A stretch of DNA of 52,787 nucleotides from Plakobranchus ocellatus (GCA_019648995.1 BLXT01003755.1:325764-378550); one strand, 5' to 3'; shown: positions 1-11,924, counted from the stretch's first letter. Numbers and translations are program-made. The notes: generated by a model not told the origin, from the letters alone.

Positions 1-1387
1 CAAATGTAAGAAAAGTGTAAGAAAGGAGAAGGGGGATTAAAAAAAAAGTCCCAAAAAAGGTGGAAGATTATATCTGAAGAGCCCCTATTGATTTGTTTCA
101 AGTGATTCGTTTCTCTGGAATACGGCTAGAAAGCGAACATGTAATGTGAGTGAAATATTGTTTTGTTTTTGTACTTTTGGTTGATACATGTGTATCTGGT
201 GTATAATTATTACCTTAAAGCTGTCTTTAAAAATTCCTGAATGTAACAAAATGCTATTTGTAGCTGCTTCGCTTCGGGGAGAAATGTGACGGCGGTGAGG
301 GAATGATAAGTTGCGATGTGTACTGCCTGTTTTATCGGTAGCTCAGTGTCAAGAATTTTGACCCAGCTCCACCATCCAACACCCATCCCCTTCCTTTATT
401 TTTTTTTCCCAGCCTTTTTCTGTCGCTCTACAACTTGCCTACTTTGTAAGTGTCAGTTGAATATTTGAGTTCTTTGAGAGCCCGGGACGGTTTTCATGGT
501 GTTTAATTATGTGTGACTGAAAACTAAATAGGCAAAATTAAACCTTGAATCGTTCTGTGTTGATCGATTGTGACAAATCAGAATAGCGAATCTGGTGATT
601 TCTTATCTCTTTTTTCAAACTTCGGTAACTAGATCTATAAATACACAAAAAAAGTTTGGTTTGGAAGAAAATACAAATGGATCTAATCAGTTCGTTACGG
701 ATGAGGCAAACCTCATAGGAACAGAACAGCGATTATTTATGAAAATATCAACCTGATTTTTTTTGTAAACTACAGTAATCAGTACTGCGGCTGGTGCGTA
801 ACTGCTGTTTGTCGGCTCCAATTTCAGATGGCCGCCGCTGGCGGAACAAGCGACAACCAGCCCTCCAGGCTTAGCCAGCACCGCTTGTTCCTTCTGTGTA
901 CTTATAGTTCAGTGGCTTCACGTGAAGGCTTAGGGACGTAAAACCAACTACAACCGGGGTATCTCTATGTAAGCTAATGTTTTCCAATATCTTTAATTTT
1001 AATTTTTATTTTGTTTTACAAAGGTCTACTTTAGTAAGATAAAAAAAAAATTATATGAATCGTTCGTTATCGTGACATAAGATCCAGATTTTAATTCCAA
1101 TTTTTTTTCGTTCTTTCTTTCTTTTTTTTTTTTTTTGAGATAATTATTAATATCTAGTGTAGAAACATTATATTCTAAAAAAAATTTCCATCATTATTAT
1201 TTTTACAATTCACTTGTACAACAAGTTTTTAGTTAGTTATGTTTTTTACTCGCTTATACAAGAAATAACCAGAAATAGCTAAGGAACAGTTTAGATTAGC
1301 AGAGGGAAAACGAACAGTAAAATGTAATTTACATCCTAAGAATTCTCATAGAGCAACGTTTGCGAGTGCTTTATCTTTATTTATATT
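1..1387. other. Window edge, no defensible gene
   Basis: This stretch is mostly AT-rich with poly-T runs. A slightly GC-richer patch lies at about 250-330 and another at 790-900. A TATAAATA match sits at 636-643, and 828-941 reads as a 37-codon open frame starting MAAAGG. These could mark a promoter and first exon, perhaps the untranslated first exon of the glomulin gene downstream, but nothing in the sequence ties them together. Confidence 0.3.
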
Positions 1388-2470
1388 TCATAGAGTTAAA
1401 CAATTTTTGGAAAGAGATCATAGACATATAAGAAGAAGAATTGAACATTGATGGCAATGACTTTAGAGGAGTGATAAGAAATATATGTTGGGAGCAAGCA
1501 GTATCAGTGAGAGTTAATAACGATCTCACCTACCAACACATAAAGAGAGGCATAAGACAAAGCTGTGTCCTCTGTCCAGGTTTACTTTGTATATAGAGCA
1601 AAAAGATAATGAGGAATATTGGAAACCTATCAGGAATGGTGATAAATGGGTTATCTGAACAACCTGGGATTTCGTGATGATACTGTGCAGAAAGTGAGGA
1701 AGATCTACGGGCTCTTTTTAATACCATGTAGGCTACAGAAAGCGACAAGATGAAGCTAAGTTTAGATGCCAAGAAACCCAAACAATAGTTATCACAAAGA
1801 AAAACACAGCTCCAAAAAGCAACATCAAGATAAATTGGGACAATCTGGTCCAGTGGAGAAATAAAAAAACCTAGGGGCCTTGATTACATCTGATGGAAAA
1901 TTGGTGTCAAAAATTAAAGTCCGAATATGCCAAGCATTTGTGTCAGAAATTTAAGTCCGAATATGCCAATCAAAAACAGCATTCCAAAACACGAAACCTA
2001 TATTCTCAACAGATAAGCTCCCACTTATTCTCATAAAAGGAATCCGTAAGTGTTACATAGTCTTTTTTTACTCTTGTACAATAAACTCAACAATGCAGAA
2101 ACTGCTGGTGCTGCTGGAAGCAACGGAGATGTGGTCTTCGAGTGGGATGGTGAAAATTTCCAGGACAAAAGGAAACAAATGAAGAAATATTAAAAGAGAC
2201 AAACACAGAAATATCACTTATCAACAGCATTAGGAAGAGGCAGCGGCATTTTTTGTCACGCAATGATGAGTGGAAAACTAAAACATTTGATAACAACAGG
2301 AAAGTTCAATGTCAAAAGAGTTCGTGGACGACAAACAAATACAATCTTAGATGGATTGTCCATACGATTGAAAACATCAGGAAACAACGGCACCACCAGG
2401 GGAATAAAAAATAGGATGAAGTAGAGAGTCATGGTCGTCAACGCCCTTCAGCATGACACTGGTTGATGAT
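1388..2470 (+). mobile_element. Degenerate RTE-like LINE, reverse transcriptase fragment
   Basis: This is the decayed remains of the reverse transcriptase of a non-LTR retrotransposon. Read across frames it gives, in order, FHRVKQ (near 1390), a palm segment starting LNIDGNDFRGVIRNI (near 1440), KRGIRQSCVLCPG (near 1545), a GALITSDG block (near 1877), then the C-terminal tail with LEATEMW (near 2116), NEEILKETNTE (near 2180) and SLINSIRKRQ (near 2215). The usual GLEHL and RSRGRQR tail motifs are eroded. The order matches the endonuclease-reverse transcriptase proteins common in molluscs. Frameshifts and stops make it inactive. It is the same family as the interrupted copy at 43572-47700. The 3' end near TGATGATGATAA at about 2462 fits the short-repeat tails of RTE-type elements. 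Confidence 0.75.
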
Positions 2471-2880
2471 GATAATTATTGTCAAACACTACATTCGATC
2501 TTTAGCCTTTAGCCTTTGGACCAAAATTTCTTGTAACTTTATTACTTTGGCACAACGTCACAAAGGGATGTAACTGTGTTTTCAGTAAGTTCTAGACGAG
2601 TAGATCTAGTAGTAGTTATTGTTGGCTTATTTTGTAACCCAAGCACCCGCCAAGGGAAGGGCAAGAGGCCTAGTCAAGATAATTTGGAAAACCTGTGCCT
2701 GCAGCTCCTTATATCTACTCTAGACCTAAATTTGAAACAAGACCACAGTGAAGTTACAAATCAAAATGGCAAGTGTCTCTCGAAATATTAGAATCTTTCG
2801 ACCAATGTTCCAGTTTCTGATTTGCCCCAAGAAAGGTCTGCCCGCTCTCTTGAATCATCATAAAAGTAAGTTGTCTTAGG
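2471..2880. other. Intergenic, nothing recognised
   Basis: A short open frame at 2576-2791 (+) has no family resemblance and no splice context. Nothing else was seen. Confidence 0.4.
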
Positions 2881-3299
2881 TGGGATAATGCGAGGACAGA
2901 GCCACAGACTTCTAGATCTACCTTCGCAAGCTACAGACGAAATGAAGCGGCAGTAGGCCAAATTATATGGTCGACCTTACTTTCCCGAACGTTCGGATGA
3001 ATAGAGTCTTACCGAACGCCATATTTTGATTTAGTAAAGAAAAAGAGAAAGAGAGAGTTCAGTAACCCTGGCATACTCGAACTCATACTGTACAGGTCCC
3101 TTAAAAGTACCATTGCCTTTGGTTTGCCTAGAGATTGGGAAAATAGTCACTTCGAAATTATTGGCCCTTAAATCTTGTATAATGTAAATGGTTCTACTTT
3201 CACTAAAATATATACACAATGACTTCTTCATTTTGACTTTCGTTGGTAGCACATGAAGGTAGATCTAGAAGTCAGTGGGCAGGTCCCCAAATCTATCCC
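2881..3299. repeat. MITE-like element with long inverted arms, copy 1
   Basis: The left arm (about 2881-2947) and the right arm (about 3224-3299) are inverted copies of each other over about 70 bases. Both contain ACTTCTAGATCTACCTTC and a CGAAATGAAG-like inner end. A second element with the same arms lies at 52531-52738. This copy is about twice as long, with some 200 extra internal bases that include the palindrome CCGAACGTTCGG at 2985-2996. No coding capacity was seen, so it is probably a non-autonomous DNA transposon or fold-back element. No clear target duplication was seen. Confidence 0.7.
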
Positions 3300-4037
3300 T
3301 TGTTTGTGCTACTGCTAGATCTAGGTCCTTTTTGTAATGCATCCATTGGTGGAAAAAAAAAAATCTGCCATTCTCATTAAAGTGGCTGATTCCACAAACG
3401 TGATTGAGATTGTCCCATTAGAACATTAGTTTTGCAGTATTTACAAACGTGAACATTCTGTGCATCAAAAGAAAAATATTTTAATGCTGAATTCAAATCT
3501 AAGTTCTAAGACTCTCTTGATCTAATGATCAAGTCCCCTGAAAGTCACAACAAAAAGAATGCAATAAAGTTTTTAAACATGATCAGCTACAGTGGTTTCA
3601 CTAGAAAAAAATTTAACTTGTGCAAGGCTTCCAAATGTGCTCACAAAAGTAAATTTATGCAAGTTAGACTGCTGACCATCTGTCATATTACAGTGTGACC
3701 ATTCAATGATATGAAATGAAACAAATTTCTCACGATTATTGTTTTATAATTTCTAAATTCATTGCTGAAACAGATGTGATCACGAAAACGCGGCCGCCAT
3801 TATAAATCCAAGATGCCTACCTTAGGTGATCATTTTTTCTCCAAAAATGTAGAAAGCTATATATGTTTTTTGGACTAAAGTAGTACAATAATTCAATTAA
3901 TTGTTTGTAAATTTTATAAATTGCCAACAATTGACTAAAATTGCCTTCATTTCGTCATTATTGTTAGAATATAGTTATATGTGGATCATGGGAAGTCTCT
4001 TCAATCCTTCCTAAGTTGCCTCCATCATTTTCTTTTA
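3300..4037. other. Intergenic, nothing recognised
   Basis: AT-rich DNA with no open frame of note, no clear repeat and no RNA gene seen. Confidence 0.4.
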
Positions 4038-4204
4038 GGGATTGGTTTTGGTTTTTGTTTATAGCCAGTCCACAATAAAGTGATCTCAGGCTTTTCAGGT
4101 CCTCCGTAAGGCCAGGTTGCCTGTGGAGGGGCTTGAACTTGCAACAGAGGGGTCCCTGCAGATCTCAGGGCGGACTCGCTAACCACTGTGCCACTGATGC
4201 ACCC
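4038..4204 (-). mobile_element. tRNA-derived SINE, copy 1
   Basis: Read on the minus strand, this begins with a tRNA-like head. TGGCACAGTGGTTAGCG matches the RNA polymerase III A box, and AGTTCAAGCCCC about 40 bases on matches the B box. The body then ends in GACTGGCTATA followed by a short A/C-rich tail near 4040. The same layout recurs at 36883-37035. This copy has no clear target duplication, so it is probably the older of the two. A real tRNA gene is excluded because the cloverleaf is not completed and the body is too long. Confidence 0.7.
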
Positions 4205-5969
4205 CTTTTGTTATTAAAATCCAATTTAAAAGGAAGGATAATTTGAAAGCCTGTGCTTGATAAAAGGGTGTCGCTGATAACTCATGTATGCACTTTCTGT
4301 GTATTGGCCTCTGTAATACCTGCAATGGAATTCTGAGAGAAATTTACATTTACTAGGGCCTACAAAAATTCAGTGAAAAACTGAGAATTGTATGATTTTG
4401 TAAGTATAGTACATGTTAATTAATACAGAGTCTCATTTGTGCTTCATAAAGCTTGGACTACTAAATTTCAACACCTTAAAGCAGAGCTGAAACGGAAAAT
4501 GAAATTTTGTTTGTCACTCACTTGCCTGATGATCTTCTTCCTTTGTGGTTAAAAACTTATTTAAAGTCACTAACTTTGTTTTACAATTGATTTCCATATA
4601 TTCCTTTTCATGATACCAAACTGTATAAAACAAGCCAGAGCTGATATTTGATATATTGGTGTGATTGTGATCTATTGAATGTTGGGGCGGCACTCATGTT
4701 GTGGGCAGTGAAATTTTAGCAGCCTGCTTATGGGAATTCAAAACACATTCAAAAACTACTGTTGGTGCAAAAAATTATTCAAAGAATGTTTTTAGGATGG
4801 TACAATCGATCGTAATTAATAGCCCTTTAAACAAAAACACCGCAAAAAAGGGTAAAAATGTGTCTTGCATTTTATCACGACCAAGAAGCCCAAAAAATTC
4901 TTATTAAATAAAATTTAAATTCATAATTAGGCATAATCTTGCTTTAGTAGTTTATTCACATTATAAACAATGCATAAAACACACGTTAGGTACTTTTATT
5001 TACATCATATTTTAAAGTGTACAAATCAAACCGTGCTATATGGGACAAGTTTGTATAAATGGCCTTGTTAACTGCTGTTGGTGGGGAGGTGGGGTAGGAT
5101 TTCCTCACTAGGAAATCACTATTAATCCTGCAATATTTTTATCTTCAGCAAATTAAATTCTCTTATGCCCTTTTGATCATAAGCCTTAATTTTTTTTCCA
5201 ATAGTCATTAAGAAAGATGTCAACAAATTTTTCATTTTTATTTGGAAATGCCTCCCTGGTGTGGCAATCCTTTTCTGTGTGTTACAGCTTTTGTTGCTGT
5301 CGATGTGACGGTCTTGTGTTTTTACCAGATACTGAAGTCATTACCAGTGACTTATTTTGCATGGTAATCATGAAGAGCTTGCATACACTTTTCAAGGGTT
5401 GTAATATCTAATTCTATTGGCAATATTAAATGTAAATTACATCTTGAGACCAGTATGACATCAGATGTCATTGATTTAAATTGAGGAAAAAAAAAATTAA
5501 AGCTGTTTTTACTTTTTTGAAGCACTTTTTCAAGATCATATTAAAATCCTATCAAATCAGGGCTCAATATGAATTGATAGTTCTATAATATCCTGCTTTC
5601 AGTTTTCACCTTCACAAACTTGACAGAGCAAAATTTTAGGCTGTGTCATTGGTTTAAATGTGAAAAAACACAACCTCTGACTGTTTTGTAACATCTGACA
5701 AGTAAAAAAATCCAAGTGATTAGGGATGCCTTTTATTAGTAGTCAGCCTTGCTTAACACAAACCCAATAAAACATGATTACATACAATGGTAGTATATAA
5801 AACTTGCTTTAAAATAAACTTAATAAATCATTTTTTTGCATTGGTTAAATCTAAACTTAAAAGTAATCAGAATAAAACTATTATAGGAGGATGTTTTGGG
5901 ATGCCAATATTGGTCAATTTACGTAGACAACTTGTTTTCATAAGACAGTTACTCTGTTACTTGGAGGCT
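4205..5969. other. Intergenic or intronic, nothing recognised
   Basis: AT-rich DNA. Short open frames (for example 4701-4907, 5217-5411 and 5787-5993, all +) have no family resemblance and read like chance frames. If the glomulin first exon lies further upstream, this would be part of its 5'UTR intron. Confidence 0.4.
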
Positions 5970-6415
5970 TTGTCCGTCCTCTGCAGGATGTAGCCCTCTG
6001 CAGATGACTTCCATTTCCTCTGATCTTGTGCCTTCCTCTGTCATTGTGAACCTGCTGCTTTCCTGATGTCATCCATCCACCTTGCTTCCGGTCTGCCCCT
6101 ATCTCTTCTTCCTGACCCTTGTTGCTGCTCTGTGCATCTTTTTTTTTCTGTCTATTGTCTTTTTCTCTGGCAATGTGTCCTGACCACCTCCATTAATGTC
6201 TATGAATGTATTAGATTACATCAATCACCTGGGCCTTTTTTCTCGTCTCTGTTGTTGGTATTTTATCGTTAAGTGTGATGTTTAGCATCTTTCTTTCTAA
6301 ATTCTATAGCTCTTTGTGCTGTTTGTAGTTTGTGACAAAGTTGCTTGTTTAGTGTCCATATTTGACTCCCATATATCATTGTTGGAATGATGCACTGATA
6401 AGACAGTAGTTTTTT
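5970..6415 (-). mobile_element. LINE reverse transcriptase C-terminal fragment
   Basis: On the minus strand the sequence reads IPTMIYGSQIWTLNK near 6390, a decayed middle, RGRPEARWMDDI near 6090, and a tail containing QRKWKSSAEGYILQRTD near 5990. This order is typical of the end of non-LTR retrotransposon polymerases, just after the reverse transcriptase domain. It is a different lineage from the copy at 1388-2470, whose tail reads differently. Several frameshifts and stops are present. The 5' portion is missing, as usual for LINE copies. Confidence 0.7.
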
Positions 6416-7033
6416 TTTTTTCTGGCTTGGATTATTTGCATAATATTGACCAATTAGCCTTTTAGCCTTTTTGTTACATAACTAGCTGAGGCAGTGGGTA
6501 GAAAAAGATGTTTGAGAGACTGTTAAAAAGATTGCTGAGAGATAGAGAACCAGTGTTTGAGTATTTGTAGATAGAATCCTGCAAAGTTACCTTGCTGTTC
6601 TGAAAATTTTCTTCATTTCAATTAATTAAATTTTTGTTGTACTTTTGGACTTCGAGTGATTTCTACTCTTTAGTTTATTTCAAAGAACTATTTGCCACAG
6701 CAGTGTTCATTATAACTGAATAGCATAAAGCCATTCATAACAGCAGCCCAAGAATCACTGCATAACCTGGCTATTCTCTCTGACCTTTTTTGTATTGCAA
6801 CAGGGCTCACGTTTACAACATCCTTATTTTTGCCATCGTCTTATGAGTAAGCAAACTGAAATTAATTCTCTTCAGATAAGCTGGGCTTAGTTTGACATGC
6901 AAAATTGTTTTATTACATTTTTCTAAACTCATATCGATGTTGGACAGGTCAGAGCCCATTTTCATCTTATCCCAACATGCTAAGAAGATTTATGCCAAAA
7001 GCTAGCGCAGTCATGTAGTTTGAGCCATAGTAA

Positions 7034-7236
7034 GAAAAAATAGAATCAAATTTGATGATTGCTTTTTTTTTTTTTTTTTTCCAGCTGAAGGCTATATCTT
7101 AATCAAAGAAGATGGTTGCATCAGTAATAGTGTGTTAATTTTAAAATTTTAGAATATATATATTCTTGAAATGGTTGCTAAGTCGTAAATAAATTTTGCC
7201 TTCTGTATAGCAATCATCAAACTGATTCTATTTTCT
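7034..7236. repeat. Inverted repeat next to glomulin acceptor
   Basis: Arms at 7034-7062 and 7210-7236 are inverted copies, near-identical over about 28 bases apart from one extra A in the left arm and two mismatches. They enclose about 147 bases that begin with an 18-T run. In RNA they could pair and bring the region just upstream of the likely 3' splice site (7252-7253) into a hairpin. It could also be a small inverted-repeat transposon. Confidence 0.65.
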
Positions 7237-7251
7237 CTCTTTTCTCTTCTC

Positions 7252-7253
7252 AG
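7252..7253 (+). other. Probable 3' splice site of glomulin 5'UTR intron
   Basis: A long C/T tract (about 7230-7250) ends in CAG at 7251-7253, which looks like a good acceptor about 100 bases before the start codon. It implies an untranslated upstream exon. The matching donor was not found. Confidence 0.5.
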
Positions 7254-7353
7254 GTCTATTTTAGTGGGGTCACCATTCAAACCATCCATTCATTTTTCCA
7301 AAAACAGAAAAAAACAGGATACATTGACTGAGTAATTAGTTAATCTTGGGAAA

Positions 7354-9294
7354 ATGTGGCCTCCTGAGAACTTGGAAATGGATGCTCCTGAAGTAAGAAG
7401 AATTGAGGACCCCCAGCAGATGATGGCGCAGATATTTGAATGTGTTGAGCAGAAAGATGCAAAAGGATTAAAAACCTATATACTAGAACACAAATTAAAA
7501 GAAGAAAGCATTTTCTGGGATCTCATCTTAAAAATAGGTGACTCTGTCAAAAGTGAAAATTTTGAAAATTATCCCAATTTTTTTGAAGTGTGCAATCGGT
7601 GCCTGCTTTATTTAGCGAAAATAGGTAACCCCAAAGAAGGCCTCCTAGCTTTTCTTCAACAAATGGACACTTTTAATCTGGATGATACAAAATACAAGTA
7701 TTTTCTGGACTTTGTGCAAATAGTTCTCCAGAGGATCCCTTGTAAACTCTTTCATTCTCTTGATATTGCCCTAGAAACTGTATCTGCGCATTTGGAAGGT
7801 TTAACGCTTCCTGAGAATCTTCAGCTTGAAGGCCCAGAGATAAAACTGTTTCACTTAGATGATAAAGTTGTCAGGATAAATGATGTTCTCAACAGTTATC
7901 TTGACTTCTTGGCTCCTCTAGTGAAAGTTTCAGCTCACTCTTCTCCAATCTCTTCAGATGCTGCTGCAAAAGAAACACTGGTGCTGAAGAAGCATCTTGT
8001 GCAACTTTTTGACCACCCTCTGTGCTATCTCATTCTCACACATAATTCTGATGACAAATTTAAATCTGAGAGTAGGCAGTCTGCTGAAAAGGCTATGAGT
8101 TTGCTTGCACAAGTTGAGACAGATTTTCACCGATTTATAAAGAATAACAAAACATCTGAAAACTCGAGCAAAAGTAAGGAGTTTAGTGAAAGAGATAACC
8201 AAACTCATACTGAAACAGATGATATGCAAAAGAAAGAACCCTTGTCTGAACAGGATATGGCGACTGATATTGTGGATATATGGGATTTCAAAATCAATAT
8301 TAGCCCACATTGTAGGGCATGCATATCGTATCTCATCCATACAGAATTTTTAGGTATTGACAAATTTCCATCTGTGTACAGGCATGACTACATGTTAGAG
8401 TTTAACTTAGGCATCCTTTCCTTATTGCTCCAGAACACAAATTATGTTGTCAATTACAAAGGCTTGCTGTTGTGCAAATGTCTTACAGAGCGAGTGTGCA
8501 AAAGCGCCATTCCAACCGATAACTTGGACAATCCTGGATACATAACTGTTTTGAATGATCTTATTAATGTCATGGTCAAATGCCCAGTTCGTGACCATCG
8601 TACACTTGCAACGCAAGTGTTTCCTTCATTAATTGCCAGATTTGAAGCTCCAGGTAGATACAGAATCTACCAAAATATCTTATCCTCATGTACACATTCT
8701 GGTCTCAAAGGGTATCTCATAACACTGCTTAAGAATGATCTCTCTGAATACCTTAAACTTCCTCAAAAACATTCCAGCACTTCAAGAGAAATGGGCCATC
8801 AGCATGTCAGAATTACAATTCCATCTGTAGACCTGCCAGAAAAATGCTTTACAGGAAACTCATTGCATAGGCTGTTAAAGTTGGTCCTGTATCTCCCAGA
8901 AGGTGAGAGGACAGATATGCTTGAGAACTCTGATCAGATCATCTCTGCTCTTAATTTCCTCCGTTTCTTAGTACTGGCTGACTCACCAAAATTAAACAGG
9001 ACAGGACTTTGGGGCTTCATAGATACAGTAGAAAAAGACTTCACTGACCCGCTCAGACTGGGACTGGACCTTAGTCAGGCTCATTACAAGCTTGAAAGAG
9101 ACAACATTGCTCAAGGAAAGATGCCTGGAGGAAGTGCTCCTGAATTAAGTGTGTCAGTGGATGGAGCAACTCTACCAGCGGCAGAGAAAGAGCAGAAGTT
9201 GGATCTTCTTGATAGAGCTCTTAACACCCACCAAATGATGATCAGCCTCTTGTGTCGGCTGTTGGAATTAATGGAACAGCAGAGCCTTGCATAA
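7354..9294 (+). CDS. GLMN: Glomulin homologue (FAP68 family), single coding exon
   Basis: The 646-residue product matches glomulin, a HEAT-like helical-repeat protein. In vertebrates it binds RBX1 through its C-terminal half and blocks E2 recruitment to cullin-RING ubiquitin ligases; it also binds FKBP12 and supports vascular smooth-muscle development. The clearest match is the C-terminal region: LPEGERTDMLENSDQI (about residues 514-529), then LNFLRFLV, NRTGLWGF and LRLGLDLSQAHYKLE, all close to the human protein. Human glomulin is 594 residues; the excess here is partly a charged, Ser/Thr/Glu-rich linker at about residues 262-302. An in-frame stop at 7333-7335 fixes the start at 7354 or at the second Met (7378). 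Human GLMN has many introns, whereas this frame has none. AATAAA sites at 10331 and 11346 are candidate polyadenylation signals. The frame is intact, so it is probably functional. Confidence 0.93.
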   Translation: MWPPENLEMDAPEVRRIEDPQQMMAQIFECVEQKDAKGLKTYILEHKLKEESIFWDLILKIGDSVKSENFENYPNFFEVCNRCLLYLAKIGNPKEGLLAFLQQMDTFNLDDTKYKYFLDFVQIVLQRIPCKLFHSLDIALETVSAHLEGLTLPENLQLEGPEIKLFHLDDKVVRINDVLNSYLDFLAPLVKVSAHSSPISSDAAAKETLVLKKHLVQLFDHPLCYLILTHNSDDKFKSESRQSAEKAMSLLAQVETDFHRFIKNNKTSENSSKSKEFSERDNQTHTETDDMQKKEPLSEQDMATDIVDIWDFKINISPHCRACISYLIHTEFLGIDKFPSVYRHDYMLEFNLGILSLLLQNTNYVVNYKGLLLCKCLTERVCKSAIPTDNLDNPGYITVLNDLINVMVKCPVRDHRTLATQVFPSLIARFEAPGRYRIYQNILSSCTHSGLKGYLITLLKNDLSEYLKLPQKHSSTSREMGHQHVRITIPSVDLPEKCFTGNSLHRLLKLVLYLPEGERTDMLENSDQIISALNFLRFLVLADSPKLNRTGLWGFIDTVEKDFTDPLRLGLDLSQAHYKLERDNIAQGKMPGGSAPELSVSVDGATLPAAEKEQKLDLLDRALNTHQMMISLLCRLLELMEQQSLA

Positions 9295-11919
9295 TCTATG
9301 CAAAATCTGCCTAATGATAAGTGTAGTTAAATACAAATCAAGCAAAGCATTTAAAACAAAGTGGTTTATTGCTAATTTATGTTTGAATTTTGAAAATGTA
9401 ACATCTTTAAAATCTTTGTTTCTTTAAGTTGACATTATCAAGTTGTATACTTCAAAATACTATATCATTGTAGGGAGTGATAATATCTCTGTTAAAACAG
9501 CCTAAAAACATTTTTTTTAAACAATAGTTGAAAAAAGAAAGCTGTATAATTTTGTAATTTTTTGAGATGCAATTTTGCTTTCATTCATTCATTCATTGTG
9601 GATTATGTGATATGGATTGTCCTTTATCAGTTTTTCAAAATTAGTCATGTATGTTCTCTCTTGGGTCTGCTTCTTTGAAGAATATGAGCTTGAGCTTGAG
9701 AGAGGCTTGTGTTTTTTTATTTTTTTTTGGGGGGGGGGATGTTTGTATTTAGTTTGAATATAAAGAAAAAAATTGCGCACAGTTTAAACATACATAATTG
9801 AACCTGAAACTGTTTTCTGTGAGCTTTGGGTTGGTGAAAACTGAAAAAAAAAAAAATGTTGACTATGCATCAATATAAGCATTTGAAGTTGTTTATAATG
9901 TAATTGTAAACAATGAAAAAGAAGTATAGGCTTACTTTTTTTTTTCAGAATAATTTTGTATTCAAATTTCATCTTAATTGGAGTCCTCTTAAGATAAATT
10001 ATGTTATTAATAGTAATAATATAATAATTAATATTATTATGTTTGGTCATGTCATACTGTATTACAGTCTTTGCTAATCTTCATATGCATTTGATCAAAG
10101 CTAAGTTGAGTGAGGGAAAAAAAATTGAACATGAAAAGTCTATGAATTTTTGCTCAGTACCATTTATTACTATTTAGGATTAATGTTGATAAATATTGAC
10201 TATAAAACTATCAGGATTTGATCCAGAATTCTACCTGAAAATGACCTCTGTTTTGGAAATCTACATTTTTATCACAAAATCAGGAATTTTGCCCATTTGT
10301 GATTGGCCATACCATAGGCCTACCTTTTGTAATAAATCTAGTCTAGGCTTATTGGCACTTTGAATAAGTGGCACTAGAAGCTTAGGGGACATAAAACAAA
10401 GAAAAAAAAATTTAGCAGCGCTTACTCTACAACAAACTTTTTGCATGTATTGTGCACTTGGCTGGAACTCTTTTTTCATAAAAACAAAAAAAAAAAACAT
10501 TCCCAGTCACTGTGCATACATTTTGCACGCAGGCTGAAGAGAGGTTGGTATGAGGTGGGGCAAACGTATCGGTGTAGTGCATAGAGGTATGGCATTCCTA
10601 GAGGTCAGCCACCACTGACTGTTGATGCATTGAAGGTCGTTCGCTCTCACTGTGGCGTCACTTATTCGACTAGGTTTTTTTTTTTATGATTGACATATCT
10701 TTACAAGGAAAGCAAAAACAAAAAATCTGAAGGCAAATTTATAATCAGCAACCTTAAATTAAGAGAATCATCGCGGCAGAATTGCAATTTTAATAGAAAT
10801 TAATGTTTGCAGTTGATGTATTAAGTATTTATCAGGGTGGATATTTTTCCCACATATGTGCATTCACAAAAAAATTGTTTAAAAGAATGTGTACATGAAT
10901 GAAAGGACACATTAATGTGTAAATAATATGTGCCCAAATTTGAAATAGGTTGCTCTTCTCTTTTTCTGTCTTTCAATTTTTTTTTATAGATTAATTCACT
11001 GGCTTGATTAATCAAAGTGACTAACATTTAATGTAATCATAAGTGAGTGTTTTTTTTGTAATTGCATTTTGACAAGAGAAGGGTGAGAAAGTAAGCAGAT
11101 GACATTGTTAAATAGAATTAATCTGTGGATATTATTACAGTATTTAAGAAATTTACTTTGGCTTAGATTTGCTACTCTAGTTGGTAGGAAAGAAATACAT
11201 TTTCATATTCACTGTTGCACATTCCTGTGCGGTCTGCCTTTAGTCAATGCACTTGGCTATCGGTAGAATGTGGTTATCATTTTGGTGTTTTATTTCTTGT
11301 ATAATATTAACAATACTGTATTAAAGAAACATTAACTATATGACTAATAAAAATGACAAATTTATAATATATTTTAGACACATATTACATTGTTTTCAAA
11401 ATTGACTTTTAAAAAGTTGGGAGGCGCAAAAGCTAGGATGAGATAGGCTGTGTCTATTTTAAAACAAGATTATGTGCACATTTAAGTGGTTTTTTTTTAT
11501 ATTTAAAAAGAACAAAATAATTCTCAAAACTGTTAATTATTATGTCTGATATAAGTAGCTGTTCTCAAGGTATTTCGTAATTTTACCTCCTGGATCCTGT
11601 TTAATCCATTCTTTGACGTTTTTGCTTAAGGTTGCAATGTTTTTATGTGTGGGGATAACAATTAACATTGCGTTAGTTTACAAAGATGCTTGTTGTTTGC
11701 TTTCAAAGTTGGTGCCATCTTCATGATTCTTATTTTTATGCAAAGCAACAAGGGACAAATATGAAATTAAGTAGTAGAAGCCTATTGTACATATAATAAT
11801 TTCTAAATTATATGATAATCGTTGTTTATAATAAAACTGTAATGTGTAAAGATGATTATTGCTGTTTACTATTAATACAGTTACAGTGTGTGTGGCTTGT
11901 CCTCTCTAAATTTTTAGCT

Positions 11920-11924
<5 letters not shown>

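Noticed and set aside
2985-2996. CCGAACGTTCGG palindrome as a regulatory site
   Set aside because: It lies inside a MITE with no gene nearby; a single 12-base palindrome is weak evidence.
4141-4204. Possible tRNA gene (A and B boxes)
   Set aside because: The element has a long non-tRNA body and a second genomic copy with target duplication, so it is a SINE.
7954-8340. 128-codon frame on the minus strand
   Set aside because: Shadow of the glomulin coding sequence on the opposite strand.
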